Source: Oscillospiraceae bacterium
GTDB lineage: Bacteria; Bacillota; Clostridia; Oscillospirales; CAG-382
Direction: 5' to 3'
Length of the DNA: 64,000 nucleotides
Assembly (NCBI GenBank): GCA_015063785.1
Contig: SVTM01000004.1
Coordinates: forward strand, 38,708 to 102,707
This document shows, one piece after another, positions 44,382 to 54,954 of the stretch; the stretch's first letter is position 1, and every line of letters begins with the position of its first letter. The position numbers were made by a program, and so were the translations under genes. The notes beneath the pieces were generated by a model. That model saw nothing but the letters and a program-made list of their open reading frames with translations. It had not been told where the DNA came from and did no database searches.

Positions 44382-47300
44382 TCAGAAAAACGATATCTGA
44401 TTTGTCTCGGGCAGAGAATCAAGAACTCCGTTTCGCGAGAGTATTTCGATAACCGCTTTTGTAACTCCGCCTTTCTGGCGAAGCTCTTCCTGCGATATGA
44501 TGTTGTTTTCTTTCATAACAGTTTCAAGGTTGAGTGCCGCCGTTTCTCCAAGACCCGGCAGGGAGGAGAAGGGCATTCTGATGGCGCCGTCCTCGGGCAA
44601 AAAAGCTTTTGCGGCAGACTTGTTCAGGTCAACAGGCAAGAACTTTATCTTTCGCGCCAACGCTTCGTTGACAAGCTGCATGGTGGCAAGAGTTTCGTGA
44701 TCCTTCTGTTTTGCGGCAGTGCCCATTTCTTCAATAGATCTGATGGTGCGCTCAACTTCGCCCTTGCCCTTGCCGACGATCTCGGCATCAAAGCCTCCGG
44801 GTGCCACCGAGAAGAAGGCGGCATAGAATTCAAGAGGCATATGCACCTTGAACCAGCCGAGACGAAGAGCAGAAATAACATAGGCTGCGGCGTGGGCCTT
44901 CGGGAACATATACTTGATCTTCTCGCAGGATTCAATATACCAATCGGGAACTTCGTGAGCTTTCATTTCTTCCTTCCAGCCATCCCATTTGTCGCAAGCA
45001 CCTTTTGCGACCTTTCCTTTTCGGACATCCTCCATGATCTTGAAGGCGGTGCCGTTTTCAAGCCCGTGATAGATCAGATACACCATGATGTTGTCTCGTG
45101 TTCCGATAACCTGCGAAATGTCGCAGATGCCGTTTTTGATGAGATCCTGGGCATTGCCCAGCCATACATCTGTGCCGTGGGAAAGCCCTGAGATCTGAAG
45201 CAGGTCGGAAAATGTCTTTGGCTTTGCATCAACGATCATCTGACGGACAAACTTTGTGCCAAATTCAGGCAAACCAAAGGTGCCCACGGGGCTTCCGATG
45301 TCTTCGGGGTTTACGCCAAGGGATTTTGTCGAAGCAAACAGCTCCATAACACCCTCGTCTGAAAGGGGAGTATCAAGGATATTTCTGCCCGAATATTTTT
45401 CGAGCATTCTGTATTTGGTCGGCACATCATGACCGAGCATGTCAAGCTTCAATATCGTGTCGTGCAGATATTCAAAAGCGAAATGGGTAGTGATGATGTT
45501 AGAGTTCGGGTCGTCGGCAGGATGCTGGATTGGGGTGAAATCGTATACCTGGTACTGCTTTGGTATAACGATGATGCCGCCGGGATGCTGACCTGTGGTG
45601 CGCTTTACACCTTCGCAACCCTTCGAAAGACGGGCTTCTTCGGCTTTGTTCAGGACAACTCCGTGTTCTTCTGCGTATTTTTTAACGTAGCCGTAGGCGG
45701 TCTTTTCGGCAAGAGTGCCAAGCGTTCCTGCACGAAATACGTTTTCTGCACCAAACAGAACTTCTGTGTATTTATGGCATTCACCCTGAACGTCGCCTGA
45801 AAAGTTGAGGTCGATATCGGGCGATTTGTCGCCGTAGAAGCCAAGAAAGGTTTCAAAAGGAATGTCGTGACCGTCGTGTATCATTTTTGGCGCGCCGCAT
45901 TTTGGACAATCCTTGTCGGGCATGTCAAATCCCGAGCCCACTGAACCGTCTGTGACAAATTCGGAATACTTACACTTTGTACATCTGTAATGCGGGGGCA
46001 GTGGGTTAACTTCAGTTATGCCTGCCATCGTTGCAACAAAGGAAGAGCCAACAGAACCGCGCGAGCCGACGAGATATCCTTTGTCCTCGCTGTATTTAAC
46101 AAGGCGTCGGGCGATGATATATAGCACGGCAAAGCCGTTTTTGATGATGGAAGTAAGCTCTTTTTCAAGACGCGACTGTACAATCTCGGGCAGGGGATCT
46201 CCGTACCATTCGTGGGCAAGATCATAGCAGAAGTTTGTAAGTTCTTCTTCGGTTCCCTCCATCGACGGCGGATAGTTTCCGTCGGGAATGGGCAGTATCT
46301 CCTCCACCATGTCGGCGATCTTGCGTGTGTTTTCAACGACGACCTCATACGCCGTCTGCTCGTCGAGATAGTCAAACTCTGCAAGCATTTCCTCGGTGGT
46401 CCTCATGTAAAGAGGGATGTGCTTGTCCGCATCCGAAAACTTCTGACCTGCAAGAAGTATTTTTCTGTATACCTCGTCCTCGGGATTTTGAAAATGCACG
46501 TCACCCGTGGCAACAACAGGCTTTCCAAGTTCTTTTCCGAGCTTTATTATCTGTTTGTTTATCTCGATAAGGGCGTTTCTGTCGGCCAGCTGTCCGCCGT
46601 CAATAAGGAATTGGTTGTTTCCGAGGGGCTGGATCTCAAGATAGTCATAAAAGTCTGCAATTGCCTTCAGATCATTCCACGGACGGTTTTCAAGAATGGC
46701 GCGATAAAGCTCGCCTGCCTCGCAGGCAGAACCGATGATAAGACCTTCGCGGTATTGCGAAAGTAGGTTTTTCGGTATTCTCGGTGTTCTGTGGTAGTAT
46801 TTGAGGTAGGACTCTGAAACAAGTTTGTACAGGTTTTTAAGGCCCACAAGATTTTTGACAAGGATGATCTGATGATAGCTTTTCAGCTTTTTCGGATCAG
46901 AGCTCTGGCTCATCAGGTGGCTCAGCTGGTCAGTGTTGATGATACCCTCGGATTTCAACTTTTCGCCCATGGCGTTGAATATCAGTGCCAGCATGTGGGC
47001 ATCCTCAAAGGCTCTGTGGTGGTCAAAATCGCCGAGATTAAAGTAGTCTGCAAGAGTGTCAAGCTTGTGGTTCTTGAGATCTGAATTGACCTGACGCGAC
47101 ATCGAAACTGTGTCGATAAACGATGGGTTGAAGGGAATCGAGCATTTTTCTGCCGCGGCTCTGATAAAGCTGATGTCAAACGACGCATTATGCGCCACCA
47201 GGGTGTCGTCGCCGACAAAGGCAAGAAATTCCGGCAACACTTCGCTTATGCTTCTGGCGTCTTTTACCATATCGTCGGTGATGCCGGTGAGCTTTACTAT

Positions 47301-48869
47301 CTCGGCAGGTATCGGAACGCCGGGGTTTACGAAGGTCGAATATTTTTCTGTTACCTTGCCTTTTTTGTACCTGACTGCACCAATCTCGGTGATCTCGCAG
47401 GTCTGGGGCGAAAGTCCCGTGGTTTCAATATCAAAGATAACAAAGCTGTCGTCGAGGAAGCTTACGTTGTTTTCGCCGTAGATGGCGCGTGCCGTATCGT
47501 CAACAAAATACGCCTCAAGTCCATAGATGACCTTGATATCTCCTGCCTTGCGTGCTGCCTTCATTATCTGAGGATATGCCTGCAGATTTCCGTGGTCTGT
47601 GACGGCAATGGCGTTCTGTCCCCAGTCGCGTGCCTGCTTGATAACGTCGGCAGGCTCAATGGTGGCGTCCATCTGCGACATTTTTGTGTGAAGATGAAGC
47701 TCAACGCGTTTTACGGGCGCATTGTCCTTGCGCTTTATCAGCTTGATTTTTGATGCCCCCAGCGGCTTCACAACAAGCGTTCCGTCGTATCTGTCGGGCG
47801 ACGTTTGTCCGTGCATCATCACAACCGGCGAATCCGCAAGAGCGGCGTATTTGCCGTCGTCTTCGGCGTTGTATAAAAACTTTGCAACGATCGACGAATC
47901 GTTGTCTGTGATAAAGAAGGAAGCGATGTATTTGTCTCCGCTTTTTGTCAGCTTTTTTTCAAATCCAAAAACTTTTCCGCAGACGGTGAAGGTCTTGGTA
48001 TCAAAATTCACCGCTCGTATGGGGATAATTTCTTCTTCGGGAAGCTTGCCAAAGAGCAATTCGGCGTCTTTCAGATCAAATTTCATTCTGCCTGACACGG
48101 CAGTTTCGTTATCGTGATCCACCGAGGCAAAAGCTTCGTCGGTAAAAACCGAATTTGCTGTTTCAACAGGATCTGGGGTGGGTTGACGGCGGAAATTTCC
48201 GCCTCCACCTGCGCGAAATCCGCCCTCCTGCACAGGGGGAGGATCGCGATGCACAAAGGCCTGTGGATCGATCTTTGGCGGCTTTATAAGCTCTTCGAGC
48301 TCGGATAGGTTCATCTCGCATTTTCCGCCAAAGCTGATGTTGCGCGATATCGAAAACCAATCGCGGATTATGTCCGAAAGCTCTCTGTCACAACCCGATA
48401 TCTGCAAAAGAGCTTTTCCGCCATTGTGCAGTTCAACAGATATACAGTTTTCTCCCTGTTGTTTCAGGTTTGCAATAAGCTCGTTGTCGCTTGTAACAAG
48501 GTCGCTTTCGGTATCGTAGTTTACAACATGAAGGTCTTCCGAAAATTTTGCATTGTCAAAAAAACCGTAGCCCAAGGGATTGCGCCTTTTCAGCTCGCAA
48601 AGAATGTCCGGAAATACAGAAAGTGAAAAGCATGAGCTTTCAAAATGGGGCAATATCCGCATGAAGTTGAGGTCATACGCTTCTTTTATTCCCTCTTCGA
48701 TGGAATTTATAGTGTCAAAAGATATGTATTCGGAAAAATAAACGTCACATAGTATCCGCCTTGTCTCCTGGTCAAGCCTTATTTTGTAGTCGGCGATCTT
48801 GGAGCAGGCGTTTTTTTCAAGATATTCGGGTTGGTATTTTCCGAATTTTTCAAGAAAGGATTTTGCCAT
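44382..48869 (-). CDS. polC: DNA polymerase III PolC-type alpha subunit
   Basis: 1495 aa; PHP domain VKRVELHLHTKMSQMDATIEPADVIKQA, exonuclease FVIFDIETTGLSPQTCEITEIGAVRYKKGKV, PolC core HYRCTKCKYSEFVTDGSVGSGFDMPDKDCPKCG. Confidence 0.98.
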   Translation of the reverse strand: MAKSFLEKFGKYQPEYLEKNACSKIADYKIRLDQETRRILCDVYFSEYISFDTINSIEEGIKEAYDLNFMRILPHFESSCFSLSVFPDILCELKRRNPLGYGFFDNAKFSEDLHVVNYDTESDLVTSDNELIANLKQQGENCISVELHNGGKALLQISGCDRELSDIIRDWFSISRNISFGGKCEMNLSELEELIKPPKIDPQAFVHRDPPPVQEGGFRAGGGGNFRRQPTPDPVETANSVFTDEAFASVDHDNETAVSGRMKFDLKDAELLFGKLPEEEIIPIRAVNFDTKTFTVCGKVFGFEKKLTKSGDKYIASFFITDNDSSIVAKFLYNAEDDGKYAALADSPVVMMHGQTSPDRYDGTLVVKPLGASKIKLIKRKDNAPVKRVELHLHTKMSQMDATIEPADVIKQARDWGQNAIAVTDHGNLQAYPQIMKAARKAGDIKVIYGLEAYFVDDTARAIYGENNVSFLDDSFVIFDIETTGLSPQTCEITEIGAVRYKKGKVTEKYSTFVNPGVPIPAEIVKLTGITDDMVKDARSISEVLPEFLAFVGDDTLVAHNASFDISFIRAAAEKCSIPFNPSFIDTVSMSRQVNSDLKNHKLDTLADYFNLGDFDHHRAFEDAHMLALIFNAMGEKLKSEGIINTDQLSHLMSQSSDPKKLKSYHQIILVKNLVGLKNLYKLVSESYLKYYHRTPRIPKNLLSQYREGLIIGSACEAGELYRAILENRPWNDLKAIADFYDYLEIQPLGNNQFLIDGGQLADRNALIEINKQIIKLGKELGKPVVATGDVHFQNPEDEVYRKILLAGQKFSDADKHIPLYMRTTEEMLAEFDYLDEQTAYEVVVENTRKIADMVEEILPIPDGNYPPSMEGTEEELTNFCYDLAHEWYGDPLPEIVQSRLEKELTSIIKNGFAVLYIIARRLVKYSEDKGYLVGSRGSVGSSFVATMAGITEVNPLPPHYRCTKCKYSEFVTDGSVGSGFDMPDKDCPKCGAPKMIHDGHDIPFETFLGFYGDKSPDIDLNFSGDVQGECHKYTEVLFGAENVFRAGTLGTLAEKTAYGYVKKYAEEHGVVLNKAEEARLSKGCEGVKRTTGQHPGGIIVIPKQYQVYDFTPIQHPADDPNSNIITTHFAFEYLHDTILKLDMLGHDVPTKYRMLEKYSGRNILDTPLSDEGVMELFASTKSLGVNPEDIGSPVGTFGLPEFGTKFVRQMIVDAKPKTFSDLLQISGLSHGTDVWLGNAQDLIKNGICDISQVIGTRDNIMVYLIYHGLENGTAFKIMEDVRKGKVAKGACDKWDGWKEEMKAHEVPDWYIESCEKIKYMFPKAHAAAYVISALRLGWFKVHMPLEFYAAFFSVAPGGFDAEIVGKGKGEVERTIRSIEEMGTAAKQKDHETLATMQLVNEALARKIKFLPVDLNKSAAKAFLPEDGAIRMPFSSLPGLGETAALNLETVMKENNIISQEELRQKGGVTKAVIEILSRNGVLDSLPETNQISFF

Positions 48870-48877
48870 TTTACACC

Positions 48878-49933
48878 TTACATTTTTTCAATTTCATTCA
48901 TCAGAGTTTCAATAACTCGGTCTTCGGGGATCTTGCCGATAACCTCGCCTTTTTTAAATAACAGAGCGTCGTTCACACCGCCCGCAATGCCGATATCTGC
49001 ATCCTTTGCCTCTCCGGGTCCGTTTACTGCGCAACCCATAACGGCAACCTTTATGTCCTTCGGACAGTTGTCAAGCAGCTCGTGAAGCCTTGTGGCAATG
49101 CCAATAACGTTTATGTTGGTTCTTGCGCAGGTGGGGCACGAAACAATGTTTACGCCGTGGATAAGCCCCAGCGATTTCAAAAGATCGCGTCCTGCCGCCA
49201 CTTCTTTTTCAACCTCGTCGGTAAGCGACACGCGAAGGGTGTCGCCGATGCCGTCAAGCAGCATGGCACCAATGCCTGCGGAGGATTTGATGATACCCAT
49301 GCGCTCTGTGCCGGCTTCTGTAACTCCTAGATGCAGGGGATATTCTGTGCGACTTGCAAAAAGTCTGTTGGCCTCGACAGTGCCTTTTACGTCAGAGGAC
49401 TTTATCGAAACCACAATATCGTGAAAGTCAAATTCTTCAAGAAGTCTGACGTGGAACATCGCACTTTCAAAAAGTGCCTCGGGGCAGGGGACGCCGTATT
49501 TTTCAAGAATGTGCTTTTCAAGCGAACCGCCGTTCACACCTATTCTGATGGGAATGCCGCGTTTTTTGCACTCGTCGGCAACAGCCTTAACTCGGTCGCG
49601 GTCGCCGATATTTCCGGGGTTTATGCGGATCTTGTCAATACCCTGTTGTGCGGCAATAAGCGCCAGACGGTAGTTAAAATGAATGTCTGCCACAAGGGGA
49701 ATGCTTGAATGCTCTTTGAAATAAGAGATATTCTTCGCCGATTCCTCGTCGGGCACAGAAAAACGGACTATGTCGCAGCCCGCCTTTTCAAGCGACAGTA
49801 TCTGCTCTAAGGTCTTTTCCTTGTCGGAGGTTTTGGTAAAGGTCATCGATTGTACGGCAATGGCGTTGTTTGCACCGATAGCAACTTTGCCGATCTTCAC
49901 TTCTCTGGATTTTCTTCTTGTTATTTCAGCCAT
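48878..49933 (-). CDS. ispG: 4-hydroxy-3-methylbut-2-en-1-yl diphosphate synthase
   Basis: RRKSREVKIGKVAIGANNAIAVQSMTFTKTSD...ADIHFNYRLALIAAQQGIDKIRINPGNIG...VAVMGCAVNGPGEAKDADIGIAGG. Confidence 0.97.
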   Translation of the reverse strand: MAEITRRKSREVKIGKVAIGANNAIAVQSMTFTKTSDKEKTLEQILSLEKAGCDIVRFSVPDEESAKNISYFKEHSSIPLVADIHFNYRLALIAAQQGIDKIRINPGNIGDRDRVKAVADECKKRGIPIRIGVNGGSLEKHILEKYGVPCPEALFESAMFHVRLLEEFDFHDIVVSIKSSDVKGTVEANRLFASRTEYPLHLGVTEAGTERMGIIKSSAGIGAMLLDGIGDTLRVSLTDEVEKEVAAGRDLLKSLGLIHGVNIVSCPTCARTNINVIGIATRLHELLDNCPKDIKVAVMGCAVNGPGEAKDADIGIAGGVNDALLFKKGEVIGKIPEDRVIETLMNEIEKM

Positions 49934-49945
49934 GGTATACCTCCG

Positions 49946-50506
49946 TTATTTCAGTTTGGTAAAAATCTCGGGCGAAAGCATTGCCGCGGCGCGAAGGATT
50001 GCACTTTGGGTCTTTCCGTCGCGAAATGTTCCGTCAAGTGCGCTTTTTACTGCGTCGGCAAGCGGGATTTTTGTTACTTCAAGAAACTCGTCTTCGTCAA
50101 GATGCTGTTCTTTAAAAGAAAGGCCTGTGGCAAGATACATATGTATTTTTTCGCCCATGATAGCAGGTGAGCCGTAGTATATTCCTAAGGGAATGATGTT
50201 TTCAGCTATCGCTCCCGTTTCTTCCAAAAGTTCACGCTTTGCGGCAGAAAGGGGATCTTCACCTTCAAAATCAAGCTTTCCTGCAGGTATTTCGGTCAAA
50301 ACTTCGCCCACGGCATATCTGTATTGCTTTACGAGGATCACCTCGTTTTCGTCGGTCACGGGAATAACGCACACGGCGCCAAGATGCTTCACGTATTCGC
50401 GAAAAGAAGTACTTCCGTCGGGAAGCCCGACCTTGTCTTTATATAAATGAACTACTTTTCCGTCAAAAATAAGGGTTGAATCCAGCTTTTTTTCAAAAAG
50501 TTCCAT
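49946..50506 (-). CDS. NUDIX hydrolase (ADP-ribose pyrophosphatase-like)
   Basis: Nudix box GKLDFEGEDPLSAAKRELLEETGAIAENI. Confidence 0.93.
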   Translation of the reverse strand: MELFEKKLDSTLIFDGKVVHLYKDKVGLPDGSTSFREYVKHLGAVCVIPVTDENEVILVKQYRYAVGEVLTEIPAGKLDFEGEDPLSAAKRELLEETGAIAENIIPLGIYYGSPAIMGEKIHMYLATGLSFKEQHLDEDEFLEVTKIPLADAVKSALDGTFRDGKTQSAILRAAAMLSPEIFTKLK

Positions 50507-50523
50507 TTTCGGTTTCTCCTTTT

Positions 50524-51564
50524 TCAGAATAGTGAAATAACGTCTTTCACAGTGACAAATATCATAAGTGTCAGAAGCATTGCAAGTCCTGCAAAATTTA
50601 CTGCTGTTTCGATTTTTTTGTTCACTGGGCGTCTGATGACCGCCTCTATTGCAATAAAAAGTATCCTTCCGCCGTCAAGGGCAGGAAAAGGCAAAAGATT
50701 GAACACACCGATATTGATGGCGATAAGAGCCAGCAAAAACAACACCGAGCCAGCACCGTATTTTGCACTTTCTCCGATCTCGCTGACCACTCCCACAGGT
50801 CCCGACACCGCCTCAACCGAATACTTGCCGCTTACAAGATCCACAAGCGAATATACGACCATTTTCACGGAAGCTGTGGTTTGCCCAAATGTCTCGAAAA
50901 TACAGTTGAAAAAGTTTTTGTTTTTTTCCTGCGGTATAAAGAACGACGGATTTGCAAAAGTTATGCCGTCGGACGAGTCGGTTGGGAAGCGGAAGTTTTC
51001 GATTATTATTTTTTCTCCGCCTCGGCGCACAGTTATTTCAACCGGTCTTGCGTCAAGGCGCATAGCGGTGAAAACGTAGTCGTATCTCACGCCCACTTTG
51101 TGCCCGTCGACAGAGATGATCTCGTCTCCGGCGCGAAGCCCTTGGTATTCTTCAACTATCTCGCCGTTCGTATCAGCCACAAGAAAAGATTCGATCTTGT
51201 TCGAATAAAGCCTGTCGCTCGATACAACGCAGACGAACATGATGATAAATCCCAAAACAAGGTTCATAAAAGCGCCTGCAAACAGTATTATAAATCGCGC
51301 AAGCTTTGATTTCTTTTCAAAAGAATTCGGGTCGTCGCTTTCCTCGTCCTCTCCTGCCATGCTGACAAAGCCGCCGACAGGCAAAAGTCGCAGAGAATAC
51401 AGAATCCCGTCTTTTGATTTTTTTGAAAATATCTTCGGTCCCATACCGATGGAAAACTCGTTAACCGTCACACCGAAGAAGCGTGCCGTCAAAAAATGCC
51501 CCAGCTCGTGGACGAAAATGATCACGCCAAAGCCGAGAATTGCGATGATTATGCCTAAAGCCAT
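50524..51564 (-). CDS. rseP: RIP metalloprotease RseP (site-2 protease)
   Basis: GVIIFVHELGHFLTARFFGV (HELGH), PDZ region, NLLPFPALDGGRILFIAIE. Confidence 0.95.
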   Translation of the reverse strand: MALGIIIAILGFGVIIFVHELGHFLTARFFGVTVNEFSIGMGPKIFSKKSKDGILYSLRLLPVGGFVSMAGEDEESDDPNSFEKKSKLARFIILFAGAFMNLVLGFIIMFVCVVSSDRLYSNKIESFLVADTNGEIVEEYQGLRAGDEIISVDGHKVGVRYDYVFTAMRLDARPVEITVRRGGEKIIIENFRFPTDSSDGITFANPSFFIPQEKNKNFFNCIFETFGQTTASVKMVVYSLVDLVSGKYSVEAVSGPVGVVSEIGESAKYGAGSVLFLLALIAINIGVFNLLPFPALDGGRILFIAIEAVIRRPVNKKIETAVNFAGLAMLLTLMIFVTVKDVISLF

Positions 51565-51626
51565 TTTATATCTGTTCCTCCGTGGGGAGATGCACAATAG
51601 ATTTTATGCCGAAAAAGGGGTATATA

Positions 51627-52781
51627 TCAGCACTTTACGGCAGAATAAACGAACTCCCTCGCCCTTTTGTCAGCATCAAGAATATCTGTAAAAGAAGGAG
51701 TGTTGCTGTTGGGTACGATGCTTGAAATAGCATCGGAAATGAGCGAATAAATGTCGTAGAATGCTATTTTTTTGTTAAGATAAAGATCCACACACGCCTC
51801 GTTTGCCGAGTTGAAAACGCACGGGCTGATGCCGCCGAGCGAAACTGCCTTTTTCGCCAGTGTAATGCCGGGAAAAACGTCGTGGTCAACAGGGAAGAAG
51901 GAAAGCCCGGCAAGCTTTGAAAAATCAAGCTCGGGAGTAAGACCGTCTTTTTTTGCAGTTCCTGTCAGAGCATACTGAATGCAAAGTCGCATATCTGGCA
52001 CCGCAAGCTGCGCCATAACCGAATTGTCGCGGTATTGCACCATCGAGTGAATAATGCTTTCGCGGTGGACGATAATGTCTATCTTGTCGCAGGGCATATC
52101 AAAAAGCCACATGGCTTCGATAAGTTCGAGTCCTTTGTTCACAAGGGTGGCACTGTCAATTGTGATCTTTCGTCCCATGCTCCAGTTCGGATGCTTCAAA
52201 GCCTGCTCGGGAAGAGCGTTTGCTACAAAATCGCGATCTTTGCCAAAGAAAGGTCCTCCCGATGCGGTGAGTATCAGCTTTGATATCTCGCTTTTGTCGT
52301 TTTTGCCGATGCACTGATGAATGGCACAATGCTCGCTGTCAACCGGAAGCAGGCGAATTCCGTTTTTCTTCACTTCATCCATAACGATACTGCCTGCGGC
52401 AACAAGAGTCTCCTTGTTGGCAATGGCAAGGTTTTTCTTTGCACGGATGGCGCGAAGTGTGGGCGCAAGTCCTGCAAACCCGATTATTGAATTAAGCACG
52501 GTGTCTGCGTCTGTTTTTTCAATTATTTCGCAGGACGCTTCCTTTCCCGAAAGCACAGTGCAGTCAGTATCTGCCACAGCAATCTTCAGCGCTTTTGCGG
52601 CATCCTCGTCGGTCACGGCGCAAAAGCGCGGGGAATATTTGCGTATCTGCTGTTCAAGAAGCTTTGTGTTAGAGTTTGCGCTGATGGCATCGACTTTTAT
52701 ATCCAGATGGCTTGCCACTTCCAGCGCCTGGGTGCCGATAGACCCTGTGGAGCCGAGAATGCAAAGCTTTTGTGTGTCCAT
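51627..52781 (-). CDS. dxr: 1-deoxy-D-xylulose 5-phosphate reductoisomerase
   Basis: LGSTGSIGTQALEVASHLDIKVDAISAN...LLPVDSEHCAIHQCIG...LTASGGPF...HPNWSMGRKITIDSATLVNKGLELIEAMWLF. Confidence 0.97.
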   Translation of the reverse strand: MDTQKLCILGSTGSIGTQALEVASHLDIKVDAISANSNTKLLEQQIRKYSPRFCAVTDEDAAKALKIAVADTDCTVLSGKEASCEIIEKTDADTVLNSIIGFAGLAPTLRAIRAKKNLAIANKETLVAAGSIVMDEVKKNGIRLLPVDSEHCAIHQCIGKNDKSEISKLILTASGGPFFGKDRDFVANALPEQALKHPNWSMGRKITIDSATLVNKGLELIEAMWLFDMPCDKIDIIVHRESIIHSMVQYRDNSVMAQLAVPDMRLCIQYALTGTAKKDGLTPELDFSKLAGLSFFPVDHDVFPGITLAKKAVSLGGISPCVFNSANEACVDLYLNKKIAFYDIYSLISDAISSIVPNSNTPSFTDILDADKRAREFVYSAVKC

Positions 52782-52797
52782 TTTGTTCTCCTTGGAT

Positions 52798-54831
52798 TTA
52801 TTTTTTGTTGACCTTTATTTTTTCAAGAACCGCGCAGCTTCGGCAGGGCAGATATATCTCGAATCCGAGTCCGTGGGTAGTTTTTTTCGTATGGTAAATG
52901 TAGTCGTTCGAAATTCTGTCATATCCGCCGTAGTCTTTTTTGTCAGAAGAAAAGACCACCTTGTATGCTCCGGATCTGGGGCAGCTTACAAAAACAGATT
53001 CCTGCGACTGTGTGGGGTGCAAATTGAAAACGAAGAGAAGCCCGTTTCTTTCAAAAACAAGAACCTTCTTTTGGTCGTCAATAAAGATACTTTTTGTTTC
53101 GCCTTTTTCATACAGATTGTGCTCTGTTACGAATTCTGTCATATCGCGGTCAAAATCCGAAAGCCATTCGTATTTGTAATTGGGATTATCCACCAGCGAC
53201 CATTGACGCCGTGCATAATGATAGCTCCATCCGTTGCCTTCCCGCGGAAAGTCGATCCATTCAGGATGTCCGAATTCGTTACCCATAAAGTTAAGATAAC
53301 CATTTCTTGCACATGCAGCTGTGATAAATCGGATAAGCTTGTGCATATCAATGGCGGTGTCGATGGAGGGGGTGTGATACTCCTTCATCATACCGGTGTA
53401 CATTTCGGCGTCGGCAAGACGGAAAATTATCGTTTTGTCTCCTACCATTGCCTGATCGTGAGATTCTGCATAGCTTATGGTTTTTTCACCGTATCTGCCG
53501 CCCGTCAGCTCGTGCCAAAGATAAAACATGTTCCAGTTTTCGATGGACGATTCTTTTATCAGCTTTATCCACATATCGGGAATACCCATCGAAAGGCGGT
53601 AGTCAAAGCCAAAACCTGCGCAGGATATGGGCAGGCACATTCCTGGCATGCCGCTCATGTCCTCGGCTATGGTAATGGCGTTTTTGTTGATCGAATGTAT
53701 AAGCTCGTTGGCAAGGGTAAGATATACCCTTGCATCAACGTTTGTGTTCAAAGAATAGTATTGTGAATAGTCAGTAAATGCAGTACCGAGCCCGTGATCT
53801 TCGTATAGCATAGAGGTCACGCCGTCAAAGCGGAAACCGTCAAAGTGAAATTCGTACTGCCAATATTTGAGGTTTGAAAGAAGAAAATGCAAAACCTCGG
53901 TTTTTCCGTAGTCAAAGCATCTTGTTTTCCATGCATTGTGCCAGCCTCTGTTGCTTTCGAGAAAATATTGTCCGTCGGTTCCGTCCTGCTTATTAAGTCC
54001 TTCGCTTTCGTTGGGGCAGGCGTGGCTGTGTACTACGTCAAGAATAACTGCAATGCCCATTTCGTGGGCCTTGTTGATCAAATATTTCAGATCTTCAGGC
54101 TCACCGAAGTGATGAGAGGGAGCAAAAAAGTTTGTCACCTGATATCCAAACGATGCGTAGTACGGATGCTCCTGTATTGCCATCAGCTGTACTGCATTGT
54201 AGCCTGCTTTTTTGATCCGGGGCAGGATGATATCTGCAAACTCGCGATAGGTGCCAATGCCGTATTTGTCCTGAGCCATGCCGATGTGCGCCTCGTATAT
54301 CAATGGATTCTTGATAGCGGTCTTGCTGTAAAATGCATCGTCGGTCCACTCAAAATCTTTTTCGGGCATCCAGATTCTGCCGCAGAGCATATGGGTGGTA
54401 TCATCAAGCTGTGCATACCTTACGTACGCAGGCAAACGCTCAAAGAAATACCCCTTGTGCTTTACAAATAGTTTGACGTACTGTCCGTGCTTCAGGGCAT
54501 CCTTGCCCGAAAGTTTGACCTCCCACACGCCGTTGCCGATTTTTGAAAGGGGAGTGTCGCTTTTGTTCCATCCGTTGAAATCGCCGAAAAGCCACACAGC
54601 GTCTGCTCCCGGCAACCACTCGCGAAAGACCCATCCGTCGCATGTCTTGTGAAAACCGAAATACAGATGTCCGTTTATGGCATCCGAAAGCTTCTTGTTT
54701 TTGGCAAGGGTATACCTTGCCTTTTTGTATCTTTCAAGATGCATTTTTATATCTTTGAAAAAGGGCTCGAGCATGGCGTCCTTTTGTTTCAGGTTCAAAA
54801 GAGCTTTTTCAACGTTGAGCATCTGTCCCAT
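52798..54831 (-). CDS. glgB: 1,4-alpha-glucan branching enzyme (GH13)
   Basis: VIYEAH-type start (LIYEAHIGMAQDKYGIGTYREFADIILPRIKKAGYNAVQLMAIQEHPYYASFGYQVTNFFAPSHHFG), FDGFRFDGVTSMLY, NFMGNEFGHPEWIDFPREGNGWSY. Confidence 0.95.
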   Translation of the reverse strand: MGQMLNVEKALLNLKQKDAMLEPFFKDIKMHLERYKKARYTLAKNKKLSDAINGHLYFGFHKTCDGWVFREWLPGADAVWLFGDFNGWNKSDTPLSKIGNGVWEVKLSGKDALKHGQYVKLFVKHKGYFFERLPAYVRYAQLDDTTHMLCGRIWMPEKDFEWTDDAFYSKTAIKNPLIYEAHIGMAQDKYGIGTYREFADIILPRIKKAGYNAVQLMAIQEHPYYASFGYQVTNFFAPSHHFGEPEDLKYLINKAHEMGIAVILDVVHSHACPNESEGLNKQDGTDGQYFLESNRGWHNAWKTRCFDYGKTEVLHFLLSNLKYWQYEFHFDGFRFDGVTSMLYEDHGLGTAFTDYSQYYSLNTNVDARVYLTLANELIHSINKNAITIAEDMSGMPGMCLPISCAGFGFDYRLSMGIPDMWIKLIKESSIENWNMFYLWHELTGGRYGEKTISYAESHDQAMVGDKTIIFRLADAEMYTGMMKEYHTPSIDTAIDMHKLIRFITAACARNGYLNFMGNEFGHPEWIDFPREGNGWSYHYARRQWSLVDNPNYKYEWLSDFDRDMTEFVTEHNLYEKGETKSIFIDDQKKVLVFERNGLLFVFNLHPTQSQESVFVSCPRSGAYKVVFSSDKKDYGGYDRISNDYIYHTKKTTHGLGFEIYLPCRSCAVLEKIKVNKK

Positions 54832-54891
54832 CCTTTCGTTACAAGAAAACGTGTTTTTATGTCGGATGACGTTTAAGAGTACAAAAACGCC

Positions 54892-54917
54892 GATTCGGAT
54901 AAGAAACGGCGCTTTTA
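54892..54917 (-). terminator. Terminator-like hairpin between cdsA and glgB
   Basis: Minus strand AAAAGCGCCGTTTC-N-GAATCGGCGTTTTT. Confidence 0.6.
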
Positions 54918-54954
54918 TGTATGATTATATTTAGCAAAAAGCACTGCTTCCCGA

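Noticed and set aside
52321-53766. 481-aa plus-strand ORF
   Set aside because: Antisense to dxr/glgB, which have unambiguous motifs
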